Shown here: positions 16,016-25,201 of the stretch, piece by piece | How the letters are laid out: each line of letters opens with the position of its first letter | Position numbering within the stretch: position 1 is the stretch's first letter | Source: Armatimonadota bacterium | GTDB lineage: Bacteria; Armatimonadota; Zipacnadia; Zipacnadales; JABUFB01 | Reading direction: 5' to 3' | Length of the DNA: 64,000 nucleotides | NCBI GenBank assembly: GCA_013314775.1 | Contig: JABUFB010000008.1 | Span: 620,001 to 684,000 of the forward strand | Notes under the pieces: model-generated | The model's database searches: none | Seen by the model: the letters and a program-made list of their open reading frames with translations, nothing else | What the model was told of the DNA's origin: nothing | Program-made: the position numbers and the translations under genes

Positions 16016-18033
16016 TGCCGACCCCTTTTGCCATCTTGGTCCTTTTCACGTGCGCCGTGTCCAGCGCTGCCCCGCTGACCACCGAGGTCGTCTCTCCCCG
16101 CGCCGGGCTGACCTTCACCGACTCAGAGCCGGTGGACGTGCGTGTGCGACTGACTGGCCTTGATGCTCCGGTACCTGTCCGATACACGGTGCGCGAAGCC
16201 CAGGGCCCCTGGCAGGTGCAGGGCGAGGTGAGCGTCGAGCCGATTCGTGACGGAGCGGGCGAAGCACGGTTGCCCCTCGAGTTGCCCGGGCGCGGCCTGT
16301 ACACGGTGACGGTCGAGGCCCGGCGCGGGGATGAGCAGGCCCGGGATGAGAAGAGCCTGGGGGTTGTGTTCCCCCCTCACCCGGTGTCTGAGACCTCCCA
16401 CTGGGGAATCTTCTATATCCCGCGCACGTGGGAAGGCAAGTCGCGCAGCGAGAGCTATCAGGACATCGCCCGGAACATCCGGATGCTGGGCGCATCCTGG
16501 GTGCGGTTCAACTTCTGGGCTCACATCTTCGGCAAGATCACCATCACCCAGGGCGAAAACCCGCAGGCGAGCGCGGACTGGTCTGATGCGAAGCTGATGG
16601 TCAAGGCATTGCGGGATGAGGGTCTGCTGATACTCGGGGAAGTCGCCCAATGCCCGCGCGAGCTGTCGTCGCGGCCCGACGACACCACTCCGTCGGGCGA
16701 TGCCGGCCCCGTCTACAACCGCGTGAAACCCGCGGACTATGCCCTGTGGGAGCAGTTGATGGAGAAGCTGGCGCGTGACTTCGCCGAAGAGATTCCGGTC
16801 TGGGAGATCTGGAACGAGGCGAACCTGCCTAACGCCTACTGGACCGGGACGGTCGAGGAATTCGCAGAGCATGTGAAGCGCACCGCCGCTGGACTGCGTC
16901 GGGGAAATCCGGGGGCAAAGATTGCCGCCGCCGGCTTCGTGGGAGGGCATGACTTCGCCGACAAGTGCTTCAACCTGGGCATGGGCCAAGCGATTGACAT
17001 CCTGACGGTACACTACACGGACGAGAACCCGGGCTGGATCGACGGCTGGAAGGCGCTGCTTGCGAAACACAAACTCAACCTGCCCATCTGGAACTCCGAG
17101 GAACGGTCGGAGGTACCCGTGCGCAACATGGCCGGCGGCATCGAGCATTCCATCAAGTTCTGCCACATCAACATCGGCTACGAAGCCTTCCGATTGCTCG
17201 TGAACCTCGACCTGACCCCGCGCGAGCCGGCGATATGGTTCTCTGTGGGCACGCATTGCATCGGCGACAGCACCTGGGCCGGCCGCGACGGCAGCGTCCC
17301 CGGCTACGACGTCCACTTCTTCCAGCGCGGCGAGGAGCGTATCGCGGCCTTTACCCGTCACGACGTTGCAGGCAAGCTGTTCACGATTGCCAATGAGGTC
17401 ACACTAAGTGTCACGCCGCTGCGGCCCGAGGAACCGGTGCTCGTGACCGACATACTCGGGCGATCAAAGCCCCTGGAAATTCAGGGTGGTCGGGGGACGC
17501 TTGCCCTCTCCGGGCCGCTTTTCATCAACGGCGCGCGGGCCATCGAGATTACTCGCTCGAGCCTGGGCATAGCGGAAGATGTCATGGTGTTCGAGGCTGA
17601 GAGCGCAAAGAAAAGCGCGGGATTTGGGGTCAACAACCACACCGGTTTCTCCGAAGGCCGGACCCTGGACATCTGGAGTGATGTCGATCCAGGACCGGAA
17701 GGGTACTATGTTGAGCTGGACCTGACGGTTCCTGCAGCAGGACGGTATGAGGTACTCTTCGCCGGCAACGGTCTGGGGCGACTGGCCGCGCCGCGGTCAT
17801 TGTCACCCTTCGTCTGGCAGATCGACGGAGGCGAACAGCACCTCGCCGACAAGGCTCTGCCGGTGACCCATGGCATCCCCGGCGCCCCAGAGGGTCTCAG
17901 CACGCTGGGCACCGTGGATCTTGCTCCCGGCGCGCACACTTTCCGCCTGAAGCTTACGGCCCGGCGAGATACCCCGGACAGACACTGGGCCCTTTGGTTC
18001 GACGCCATCGCCCTGCGCAGACTGCCCGACTGA
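16015..18033 (+). CDS. Secreted GH39-like (clan A) glycosidase with C-terminal CBM-like domain
   Basis: This 672-residue exported protein is a retaining clan-A glycosidase. After a signal peptide (ending SSAAP) comes an Ig-like beta domain at about 20-120. The TIM barrel follows (GIFYIPRTW, GASWVRFNFWAH), with the acid/base Glu in VWEIWNEANLPNAYW and the likely nucleophile in LPIWNSEERS. A beta-sandwich accessory domain is next. A galactose-binding-like jelly roll occupies about the last 150 residues (VFEAESAKKSAGFG, GYYVELDLTVPAAGRYEVLF). I use the ATG at 16015; a GTG at 16006 is equally open and neither has a clear ribosome site. The family is called GH39-like from motif spacing; GH5-like subgroups are an alternative. 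A 12-base palindrome sits between this gene and the ATPase. Confidence 0.82.
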   Translation: MPTPFAILVLFTCAVSSAAPLTTEVVSPRAGLTFTDSEPVDVRVRLTGLDAPVPVRYTVREAQGPWQVQGEVSVEPIRDGAGEARLPLELPGRGLYTVTVEARRGDEQARDEKSLGVVFPPHPVSETSHWGIFYIPRTWEGKSRSESYQDIARNIRMLGASWVRFNFWAHIFGKITITQGENPQASADWSDAKLMVKALRDEGLLILGEVAQCPRELSSRPDDTTPSGDAGPVYNRVKPADYALWEQLMEKLARDFAEEIPVWEIWNEANLPNAYWTGTVEEFAEHVKRTAAGLRRGNPGAKIAAAGFVGGHDFADKCFNLGMGQAIDILTVHYTDENPGWIDGWKALLAKHKLNLPIWNSEERSEVPVRNMAGGIEHSIKFCHINIGYEAFRLLVNLDLTPREPAIWFSVGTHCIGDSTWAGRDGSVPGYDVHFFQRGEERIAAFTRHDVAGKLFTIANEVTLSVTPLRPEEPVLVTDILGRSKPLEIQGGRGTLALSGPLFINGARAIEITRSSLGIAEDVMVFEAESAKKSAGFGVNNHTGFSEGRTLDIWSDVDPGPEGYYVELDLTVPAAGRYEVLFAGNGLGRLAAPRSLSPFVWQIDGGEQHLADKALPVTHGIPGAPEGLSTLGTVDLAPGAHTFRLKLTARRDTPDRHWALWFDAIALRRLPD

Positions 18034-18055
18034 GTTCGCGAGCGCGTAGGGCCGA

Positions 18056-18075
18056 GAACGCTATCGATAGCATTC
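18056..18075. promoter_or_regulatory. Palindrome upstream of the Ca2+-ATPase, candidate operator
   Basis: GCTATCGATAGC (18060-18071) is a perfect 12-base palindrome. Adding flanks GAAc and aTTC extends the symmetry to 20 bases with one mismatched pair. It lies 32 bases before the GTG start at 18108, in an otherwise plain 74-base gap, so it could bind a dimeric regulator. Confidence 0.4.
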
Positions 18076-18107
18076 AGCATCTGTTCTGCAATCTGGAGTT
18101 GGTCAGA

Positions 18108-20840
18108 GTGGTTTCCACGAAGGAGCCAAACCCGGCACCGGAGCGGCAGCCGGCCACGCCCTGGCATACACTCACGCCCGACGAGCTTGCCGAAAAGCTG
18201 GCTGTCTCCCTCAATGAGGGTCTCAGTGCCGCGGAAGCTGAGAAGCGGCTGCAGGAGTATGGTCCGAACGAGCTGGTGGAGAGGGGTCGACGAAGCCCAC
18301 TGCTGATTCTGGCTGAGCAGTTCACCAGCCCCCTGGTGGTGGTGCTTATTGTCGCCGCCGCACTGTCGGCCGTCATTCACGGCATTGGCGACGCCATAGT
18401 CATCGGAATCATCCTGGTTCTCAATGGTGTGATCGGGTTCGTCCAGGAGTATCGGGCCGACCAGTCGATGCAAGCCCTGCGAAAGCTGTCGGTGCCGCAA
18501 GTCCGGGTGCGGCGTGGCGGTCAGGAGGAGACCGTCGCAGCGACAAAAGTGGTGCCCGGGGATGTGATCCTGCTCCAGGCAGGCGATTTCGCGCCCGCGG
18601 ACGCGCGGATCCTCGAGGCCTCGAACTTGCGAGTCGACGAAGCAGCGCTGACCGGCGAATCAGAGCCTGTGGACAAGACCGACAAAGTATTGACTGAAGA
18701 GGACGTGCCTTTGGCCGAGCGCAGGAACATGGTCTACCGCGGGACCGCCGTGGTGTACGGGCGCGGTGAGGCGCTGATCGTGGCGACGGGCATGAACACG
18801 GAACTGGGCGCCATCGCGAACATGCTGCAGACCACCGAGGAAACCGCGACTCCGCTTCAGCGACGCCTTGCTGAATTGGGCAAAACCCTTGCGCTGTGGG
18901 CGCTCGTGCTGTGCGCAGTGATCCTCGGAATCGGTCTTCTGCGGGGGGAGCCGCTCTCTGAGATGCTGGTGACCGCGGTTGCACTGGCCGTTGCCGCGAT
19001 CCCCGAAGGGCTGCCGGCGGTTGTCACCATCGCCCTTGCCATCGGCGCTCGCCGCATGGCCGCCCGCAATGCCCTGGTGCGCTCACTGCCGGCAGTGGAG
19101 GGCCTGGGTGCAGTAACGGTCATCTGCAGTGACAAGACGGGCACTCTCACACGCAATGAGATGACCGTGACCAACATCATTACCGATAGCGGTGCGTGGA
19201 AAGTGACCGGCGTCGGCTGTGTCCCGGAAAGTGAGATCAAGACGGCGGACGGCGATTCAGGGGAGATGTCAGAGGCTCTTCGCCGCCTGCTGCTTGCGGG
19301 TGTGCTGTGCAACGACGCCGCTGTACAGGAAAATGGGGAAAGCCCGGATAGCTGTCCGATCGTCGGAGACCCGACAGAAGGCGCCCTGCTGACGGTGGCC
19401 ATGAAAGCAGGGCTATCCCCGGAAGCCCTGCGATCCCAGTACCCGCGGCTGGACGAAGTGCCATTCGAGTCCGAAACCAAACGCATGGCGACGCTTCACG
19501 AGATTGATGGCGAGCCGGTGGTTATGGTGAAGGGATCGCCGGAAGTGCTCGTTGAACTGTGCACCCATCGGCTTTCCAACGGCGAGAGCGCACCGCTGGA
19601 TGAGGAAAGGCGCCAGGAGATTCTCGAGCGCGTGGCTCAACTCGCGTCCAACGGGCGACGGGTGCTGGCTTTCGCTGAGCGCCGGGGAGACCGGTCCGAG
19701 CCGCTGGATCGTAATCTCACTTACCTCGGCCTGGTAGGCATGATTGATCCGCCTCGTCAGGAAGCGCGGGAGGCGGTGGCTCAGTGCCGGAGTGCCGGCA
19801 TCAGGCCGGTGATGATCACAGGCGATCACCGGTTGACGGCAGAGGCAATCGCCAAGGAACTCGGCATTATGGAGCATGGAGACCGGTCTATGGACGGCCG
19901 GGAGCTCGACGCCCTGGAGCCCGGTGAGCTTGAGGAGGTAGTCGAAGAAGTCGCGGTCTATGCCCGAGTCACTCCAGAACACAAATTGCGGCTTGTGGAT
20001 GCTTTCCAGTCACACGGCCACATCGTCGCGATGACCGGCGACGGCGTGAATGATGCGCCGGCTCTGCGCGAAGCGGACATCGGTGTCGCCATGGGCGTCG
20101 TGGGGACGGATGTCTCGCGCGAAGCATCCAGACTTGTACTGGCCGATGACAACTTCGCCACCATCGTTGCCGCAGTGCGCGAGGGCCGGATCATCTTCGA
20201 CAACATGCGCAAGTTTCTGCGCTTCCTGCTCAATACGAACCTCGCGGAAATCCTCACGATGCTGACGGCACTCCTGCTGGGGTGGCCCGTGCCGCTTCTC
20301 GCCCTGCAAATACTGTGGATCAACCTGGTGACCGACGGCCTGCCCGCGCTTGCGCTGGGGTTCGAACCCGGGGCGCAGGACATTATGCAGCGCAAGCCTC
20401 GAGACCCGCGCCAGGGGCTGATCACACGAGACATGCTGCGGGACATCCTGTTCAACGGGATCTTCATGGCGGCGGGGGTACTCGCCGTGATGCGGATGGG
20501 AACAGACCTGGCGCATCAGCGGACCATCGCATTCACCACCCTCGCTCTGGCGCAAATCGCCAACTGCGTGGCCTGCCGTTCCGAACGGCAGCTCATCATG
20601 CGTATCGGCTTCTTTTCGAACCCGCACATGATCGCTGCGGGGGCTATCAGCGTGATCGCTCAACTGGTGATTGTTTACGTGCCCTTCCTGGGGGCTATGT
20701 TCCAGACGGTCCCTCTGTCGTCTAGCGAACTCGGTTTGTGCTTCGGCGTGGCCCTGCTGGTGTTTGTGTTCGCTGAACTGCAGAAACTGCTCCACGGTGC
20801 GCTGGGGCGAGGGGCTGAACAGGAAGCGCAGCCCGGCTAG
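18108..20840 (+). CDS. P2A-type cation (Ca2+) transporting ATPase
   Basis: This 910-residue membrane pump would export Ca2+ at the cost of ATP. A cation-ATPase N-terminal domain (LSAAEAEKRLQEYGPNEL) leads to membrane helices at about 70-110. The actuator motif LTGES is near 181-185. IPEGLP in helix 4 is at about 298-303. The phosphorylation site is SDKTGTLT with Asp near 342. The nucleotide-binding domain has VKGSPE, followed by the hinge motif TGDGVNDAPAL and the C-terminal helices. Length matches bacterial SERCA-like pumps. The GTG start at 18108 is chosen because CTGGAG lies 9 bases upstream and it gives a family-typical N-terminus. A longer frame would start inside the previous gene. Confidence 0.93.
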   Translation: MVSTKEPNPAPERQPATPWHTLTPDELAEKLAVSLNEGLSAAEAEKRLQEYGPNELVERGRRSPLLILAEQFTSPLVVVLIVAAALSAVIHGIGDAIVIGIILVLNGVIGFVQEYRADQSMQALRKLSVPQVRVRRGGQEETVAATKVVPGDVILLQAGDFAPADARILEASNLRVDEAALTGESEPVDKTDKVLTEEDVPLAERRNMVYRGTAVVYGRGEALIVATGMNTELGAIANMLQTTEETATPLQRRLAELGKTLALWALVLCAVILGIGLLRGEPLSEMLVTAVALAVAAIPEGLPAVVTIALAIGARRMAARNALVRSLPAVEGLGAVTVICSDKTGTLTRNEMTVTNIITDSGAWKVTGVGCVPESEIKTADGDSGEMSEALRRLLLAGVLCNDAAVQENGESPDSCPIVGDPTEGALLTVAMKAGLSPEALRSQYPRLDEVPFESETKRMATLHEIDGEPVVMVKGSPEVLVELCTHRLSNGESAPLDEERRQEILERVAQLASNGRRVLAFAERRGDRSEPLDRNLTYLGLVGMIDPPRQEAREAVAQCRSAGIRPVMITGDHRLTAEAIAKELGIMEHGDRSMDGRELDALEPGELEEVVEEVAVYARVTPEHKLRLVDAFQSHGHIVAMTGDGVNDAPALREADIGVAMGVVGTDVSREASRLVLADDNFATIVAAVREGRIIFDNMRKFLRFLLNTNLAEILTMLTALLLGWPVPLLALQILWINLVTDGLPALALGFEPGAQDIMQRKPRDPRQGLITRDMLRDILFNGIFMAAGVLAVMRMGTDLAHQRTIAFTTLALAQIANCVACRSERQLIMRIGFFSNPHMIAAGAISVIAQLVIVYVPFLGAMFQTVPLSSSELGLCFGVALLVFVFAELQKLLHGALGRGAEQEAQPG

Positions 20841-20851
20841 TCGTGAACGCA

Positions 20852-20894
20852 GGGCGAGCCGCAGTAGGAGCCCCTCTGCCCACGCGGCTTGCCC
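20852..20894. terminator. Hairpin between convergent genes (ATPase / GDSL esterase)
   Basis: GGGCGAGCCGC (20852-20862) pairs with GCGGCTTGCCC (20884-20894), with one G-T wobble, around a 21-base loop. It lies in the 79-base gap between two convergent genes, so it may serve either strand. Confidence 0.4.
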
Positions 20895-20919
20895 TTCGTG
20901 GCAAGTCAGGAACGGTTCT

Positions 20920-22128
20920 CTACTGGACCTCCTGCACCCTCGCCACCAGGAAATCGGCGATGACCCGCGCCATGAGCGCGTGGCCCTCCGGGTTTGGATG
21001 GGCCATGTCGCCCATGTAGGCCAGGTAGCCATCGCGCCCGGTAGCCTTGAGCGCCGCGGCGAGGTCCAGACACTCGATCCCCCGCGCGGCTGCCACATCG
21101 CGCACAGCCTGGGCGAAGTCATCCATCATTGTGAAGCGCGGCCCTGCGCCGGGAATGGTGGTCAGCGGCAGAATCGCCGTTGCCCCCCGGGTGAGGGCGC
21201 AGATCCGCCGGTAGTAATCCTCCAGTGAATCCGCGAACTGCTCCGCCGAGAATTGCCCGGACTTGTCGTTGTACCCGTATAGCGTGGTCACGAGGTCCGG
21301 CGCGGGCCCCTGGAAATCGCGGTTCACCCACGAGCGGGCATCGGTGAGCCTCGCTCCACCCACCGCACGGCTGATCACCACGATCGCGTCATATCCCAGC
21401 CGCTCCCGGAGCATTGCCTGGAGCAGCGTGGCATAGCGCTGATTGTCTCTGTCCGGGAGCCCCGTCCCCGCAGTGATGGAGTCGCCCATGCACAGGATGA
21501 ACACAGGCTGCTTCGCGCGCAATTTGGCGATCACGCTCGTAAGGGGAGCGGAAGCAGGCGGCGGCTCATGCTCCGGCAGTGATTCCTCGATCCGCAGTTC
21601 GTCCACCCAGTAGGTATGCGATGGGATCGGTGCGTTGTTGTGGCCAATGGTCCAGCGCGTGCCCAGTCGGACCCAGTTGATCCCGCTTGGCGGCAACGAC
21701 CCCGGGGCACCGATAGGTTCGAAGGCTCCCTCCGGAATCCACTGGTCCCAGGTCACCTCATACTTGCGCCATTCGGTCTGGGCCAACGGAAAGAAGTAGC
21801 AGTAGCGGTAGGACGCGTTGGAGCCGTCCCCGTACAACGCGATGCAGCCCCACTGATCGGAACCGTCGCCTTTCGCCCAGAAGCTCACCCCGTCGCACTT
21901 GTCGAATTCCGCGGGTGGATAGCCGGAGATGATCTTCCCCGAGACCTGGCCCGGCATGGTCACCTTGATCGACGCCGCACCCTCGTGGGCATCGTCGGAT
22001 TTTTCGAATACTGCGCCACCTGCCGCTTTCCAGTCGGTAACGTCTTCGAAGCTGGTGAGAAGCGTCTGGGCAGTGCAGGACGCCAGCAGGCCTGCTAACA
22101 GGGCCAGAACGAACACAGTCGGACGCAT
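20920..22128 (-). CDS. SGNH/GDSL esterase-like lipoprotein with N-terminal carbohydrate-binding domain
   Basis: This 402-residue exported protein probably removes acetyl or other ester groups from glycans. The signal sequence ends in LLASC, a good lipobox, so it is likely lipid-anchored. Residues about 25-185 form a CBM-like beta-sandwich (GVSFWAKGDGSDQWGCIALYG, YWVDELRIEE). The SGNH domain follows with block I ILCMGDSITAGTGLP (nucleophile Ser), block III-like LYGYND and block V MGDMAHPNPEGH (catalytic Asp and His). I start at the ATG at 22128, which has GGAGG 6 bases upstream; a frame beginning at 22158 adds ten residues before the signal peptide. It lies 72 bases after the GH123-like gene on the same strand, consistent with an operon. 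Confidence 0.85.
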   Translation of the reverse strand: MRPTVFVLALLAGLLASCTAQTLLTSFEDVTDWKAAGGAVFEKSDDAHEGAASIKVTMPGQVSGKIISGYPPAEFDKCDGVSFWAKGDGSDQWGCIALYGDGSNASYRYCYFFPLAQTEWRKYEVTWDQWIPEGAFEPIGAPGSLPPSGINWVRLGTRWTIGHNNAPIPSHTYWVDELRIEESLPEHEPPPASAPLTSVIAKLRAKQPVFILCMGDSITAGTGLPDRDNQRYATLLQAMLRERLGYDAIVVISRAVGGARLTDARSWVNRDFQGPAPDLVTTLYGYNDKSGQFSAEQFADSLEDYYRRICALTRGATAILPLTTIPGAGPRFTMMDDFAQAVRDVAAARGIECLDLAAALKATGRDGYLAYMGDMAHPNPEGHALMARVIADFLVARVQEVQ

Positions 22129-22200
22129 GGGGGACCTCCCGCCATCTTTGTGTGTCATACTCTTTTCGCCAGGAAGTTTCGATGGCCTTCTGGCGGTTCC

Positions 22201-25023
22201 CTATCCCCCGGCAAGGGCTTCCAGGGCTTCGATTACCCGGCGCTTCACTGCATCCGCATCGTATCCGTCGGGTGCGCGACGCTGGTTCAACTTGACGCCT
22301 GCCTCCAGGGACTTCAGCAGTTCGGAGGCGCGGGCCACCGCGACGGTCTGCTTCCCGTCGCCTGTGGCCTGGTCCACTGCTCGCTGGAGCGCATTGTACA
22401 GGTAGAAGTCCTCGGCACCCTCGCGGCAGCGGGCGAAGTGAATCGTCGGGTAGATCTGCTCGCGGCCGTAGCAGATCATGGCGGTATCCGGCTCGCGACC
22501 GTCCAGGTCGAAGAACTGGTAGCCGTGCAGCACGTTGAGATGCCACTGCCAGCGGGCCTTCACGCCCTTGCGGAACTCGCTCCACTGATACAGGCCGAAG
22601 GAGTAGCGGTCCCGTCCCTGGTTGTAGATGTGGATGTCTTTCCCGAGCTTCTCAGCCTCTGCCATCACCGAGGCATCATGGTTGTTCAGATTGCTCACGT
22701 CGAGGTGCTCGAAGAACCGCTGATGCCAGTAGAGCATGTCCTCCGGGTTCTCGGGCCGGGTGTTGAAGTGAACGCTGTACGCACCGCTGGTCCGCAGAGT
22801 CTCCGGAAAAGCAGCACTCACTTTCTCGAGCATCTTCATGAACTCCAGCTCATCCTCCGCCTGCTCGCGAACCCGGGTCTCATCACACATGGAGTAGAAG
22901 ATGGTGGGCCAGTCATTGTCTCGCGCGTGCTGATCCACCACCTCCCACGCACGCATGAGCGCCTCCTCGTACGGCAACCCACTGTCCTGCTCCACCTTCT
23001 CACCCATGGCGCCCTTCACGTATCTCTCGTGCAAGTTCCGGAAGCGCAGGCCGCCGTAGCCGTTGATGCCTTTCGTGAATCCGTGGTCGGCGAGCTGCGC
23101 GAAAAAGTCATCCGCGGCGTTCAGGTCGACGGTGGGTTTCCCGTTCTGCCAGCCGGTGAGGATGATGTCCGGGCCGCCGGAGACGGCGTTCATGCCATAC
23201 TCCGCAAGGAGCGTCAGCGTCTCATCCAGCACTGCCCGGCGCTTCTTCGCGGGGATGAGATCGGGCGGTTCGAGACCAAAGAACCCCATCAGATAGGGGG
23301 TGTCGCGGGACAACGCAACCGGGCTTACACGCAGGGACAGCGGCACCCGGAGCAGCAGTTTGCCTCCGGGGTCCGAGAAGCTCAGCGCAGCCGAATAGTT
23401 GCCCGATTGCGCATCTTCGGCCACTCGTACGGTCACGATGAACTCTCGCGTGATGCCCTTCGGCAACTTCGCAACTGATGTCTGTCGCAGCGTGTGCGGC
23501 TCTACGTGGTAGGCGATGTCTCCGAAACCTCGGCTGGTATTGTACCAGGCCATCCGCACATCCGCGTCCAACTGAGAGGGGCCCGAGAAGGGTTCGAGGG
23601 CCACGCTGCACGCGCCGAGGTCCTGCAGCGGCCTGACCGCGAGGCAGAATGGCTCGTACTCACCGCGCACGGCAAGTCGGCTGATGCTCAACTCTCCGGG
23701 GGATGCGACATCATCCGGCGGGACGCTGCCCGGCTTGATCTGGGCCTCAATGCCCACCGGCCAGGCCACCAGACCAATCTCTGCCCACTCCGCCGGCGCG
23801 GTGTAGTCAGGCGCGGGCGGGTCAAGGAGAGCAGCCTTCCGGCGGAATTCGGCTGCGACAGTCTCGAGTTGTGCGTCGATCCAGCCCAGCGCCTTCTCAT
23901 CGTCCACCTGGGCCAGGGCAATCGCGGCGATCTTGCTCCCGAAGGTAATGTCGGATTCGAAGCGCAGATTCAAGCCGCTCCCTGCCACGTCTGCCTCGAA
24001 CACGCCTTGCTGCGCAAGTTCTCCCGCCATGTACGTGTCCCAGATGTCCACGCCGACGGGCTCCACGAGCTCAAAACGATAAAGGGGATGGGCGGGTCCG
24101 TCCGGGCGATTTTGGGTCCACGCCAGGCGATTATTGGCGTACACTGCACGGTTAGTGTGCTTCGCCTGCTCTCCGCCCCAGTAGCCGGAGTTCTCATAGA
24201 GAATAGTCACCCGATACCTGCCCGGCGGCACATCCACCTGGAACCGGTATCCGCCGGCCTCGCAGAAGTCCTGGATCAGGCTGGTGCCGAAGGTAGTGTC
24301 TCGCGCCGCTCCGGCCCACGGGTTGCCGCCCTGGGGACCCCAGCCGAACCCGCGTTCCTTCGAGTACACGGTGTCATGGGCCACCGGCGTCCAGCCCAAC
24401 ATCACCGGCTGATTCGGCGGCCCGAAGTCGAAGGCCCAGACGTTTCTGGGACGGTCCTGCTGCACGAAGCGCAGGTTATCGATGAGCACCCGGCCCGCTG
24501 CACCCTTCGCCCCGAAACCGAAGTCCAGGCGCACGATGGAATCCGTGTCTATATTGCGCGCGATGTCATTGTTCCTGCTGCCCGCTTCACCCCGGAACAG
24601 CCCGTTTACCGGGATCACCCACTCCGACTTGCCCGGGGGGAAGGTGGTATTGGAATTGTGCCGGTTCCAGTAGCTGCGGTTCTTGTCTTCCCAGGCCTTG
24701 TCCGCAACCAGGAGATAGCCGGGCATCGGGACATCACCCGGGTTGGTCACGTCCAGGATCAGCGCGTCATATGGCGACCAGTCGGCAGGCACTCGGTTCC
24801 AGTAGAGATAGCCAGGGCTGTACTCCGCCGCGGGGTCGAAAGTGACTTCCATCGCCCGTTGACCGTGGGTTGCCCCCTCGGTGACGAGAGCGGCTTTGCC
24901 CGCAACAATCTGCCAGTTGGAAAGAGAGGTTTCGGTCTCGAAGTCCTCGACGATCGTGACTTCGTCAGCCATGGGCCCACACACGAGCAAGAGCATCGAA
25001 AGGACGGTCAGGCAGCGGATCAT
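22201..25023 (-). CDS. Secreted GH123-like (DUF4091) protein with CBM and malectin-like domains
   Basis: This 940-residue exported protein resembles GH123 beta-N-acetylgalactosaminidases, which use an adjacent Asp-Glu pair. After a signal peptide come a CBM-like sandwich at about 22-190 (YDALILDVTNPGD), a malectin-like domain at about 195-375 (WAFDFGPPNQPVMLGW, YRFQVDVPPGRYRVTILYE) and a linking beta domain. The TIM barrel contains IFYSMCDETRV, whose DE pair near residue 715 fits the GH123 catalytic residues. The tail CREGAEDFYLYNALQRAV is typical of DUF4091. AAGGAGG lies 8 bases before the ATG. It starts divergently from the DUF6785-type membrane protein and probably heads the transcript that includes the GDSL gene. 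Confidence 0.82.
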   Translation of the reverse strand: MIRCLTVLSMLLLVCGPMADEVTIVEDFETETSLSNWQIVAGKAALVTEGATHGQRAMEVTFDPAAEYSPGYLYWNRVPADWSPYDALILDVTNPGDVPMPGYLLVADKAWEDKNRSYWNRHNSNTTFPPGKSEWVIPVNGLFRGEAGSRNNDIARNIDTDSIVRLDFGFGAKGAAGRVLIDNLRFVQQDRPRNVWAFDFGPPNQPVMLGWTPVAHDTVYSKERGFGWGPQGGNPWAGAARDTTFGTSLIQDFCEAGGYRFQVDVPPGRYRVTILYENSGYWGGEQAKHTNRAVYANNRLAWTQNRPDGPAHPLYRFELVEPVGVDIWDTYMAGELAQQGVFEADVAGSGLNLRFESDITFGSKIAAIALAQVDDEKALGWIDAQLETVAAEFRRKAALLDPPAPDYTAPAEWAEIGLVAWPVGIEAQIKPGSVPPDDVASPGELSISRLAVRGEYEPFCLAVRPLQDLGACSVALEPFSGPSQLDADVRMAWYNTSRGFGDIAYHVEPHTLRQTSVAKLPKGITREFIVTVRVAEDAQSGNYSAALSFSDPGGKLLLRVPLSLRVSPVALSRDTPYLMGFFGLEPPDLIPAKKRRAVLDETLTLLAEYGMNAVSGGPDIILTGWQNGKPTVDLNAADDFFAQLADHGFTKGINGYGGLRFRNLHERYVKGAMGEKVEQDSGLPYEEALMRAWEVVDQHARDNDWPTIFYSMCDETRVREQAEDELEFMKMLEKVSAAFPETLRTSGAYSVHFNTRPENPEDMLYWHQRFFEHLDVSNLNNHDASVMAEAEKLGKDIHIYNQGRDRYSFGLYQWSEFRKGVKARWQWHLNVLHGYQFFDLDGREPDTAMICYGREQIYPTIHFARCREGAEDFYLYNALQRAVDQATGDGKQTVAVARASELLKSLEAGVKLNQRRAPDGYDADAVKRRVIEALEALAGG

Positions 25024-25201
25024 GCGGGACGCCTCCTTACCGGTTATTCGCGGGCTCCTTTGGAAGGGAATTCGCCGCCGGAGCTTAGCTCCCTTCGCGT
25101 CACACAGAGGGCGCCTCGTTTCTTATGGCGAATCTGTGCGAGAGATACCTGCCGGCCCAGTCCCGCTCTCCCACTCCAGTGCGAGGAATGCCTGAGCTGC
25201 C

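Noticed and set aside
16123-17361. 412-codon open frame on the minus strand
   Set aside because: It is antisense to the GH39-like gene, has no family motif or ribosome site, and reflects the GC-rich third codon positions of the real gene.
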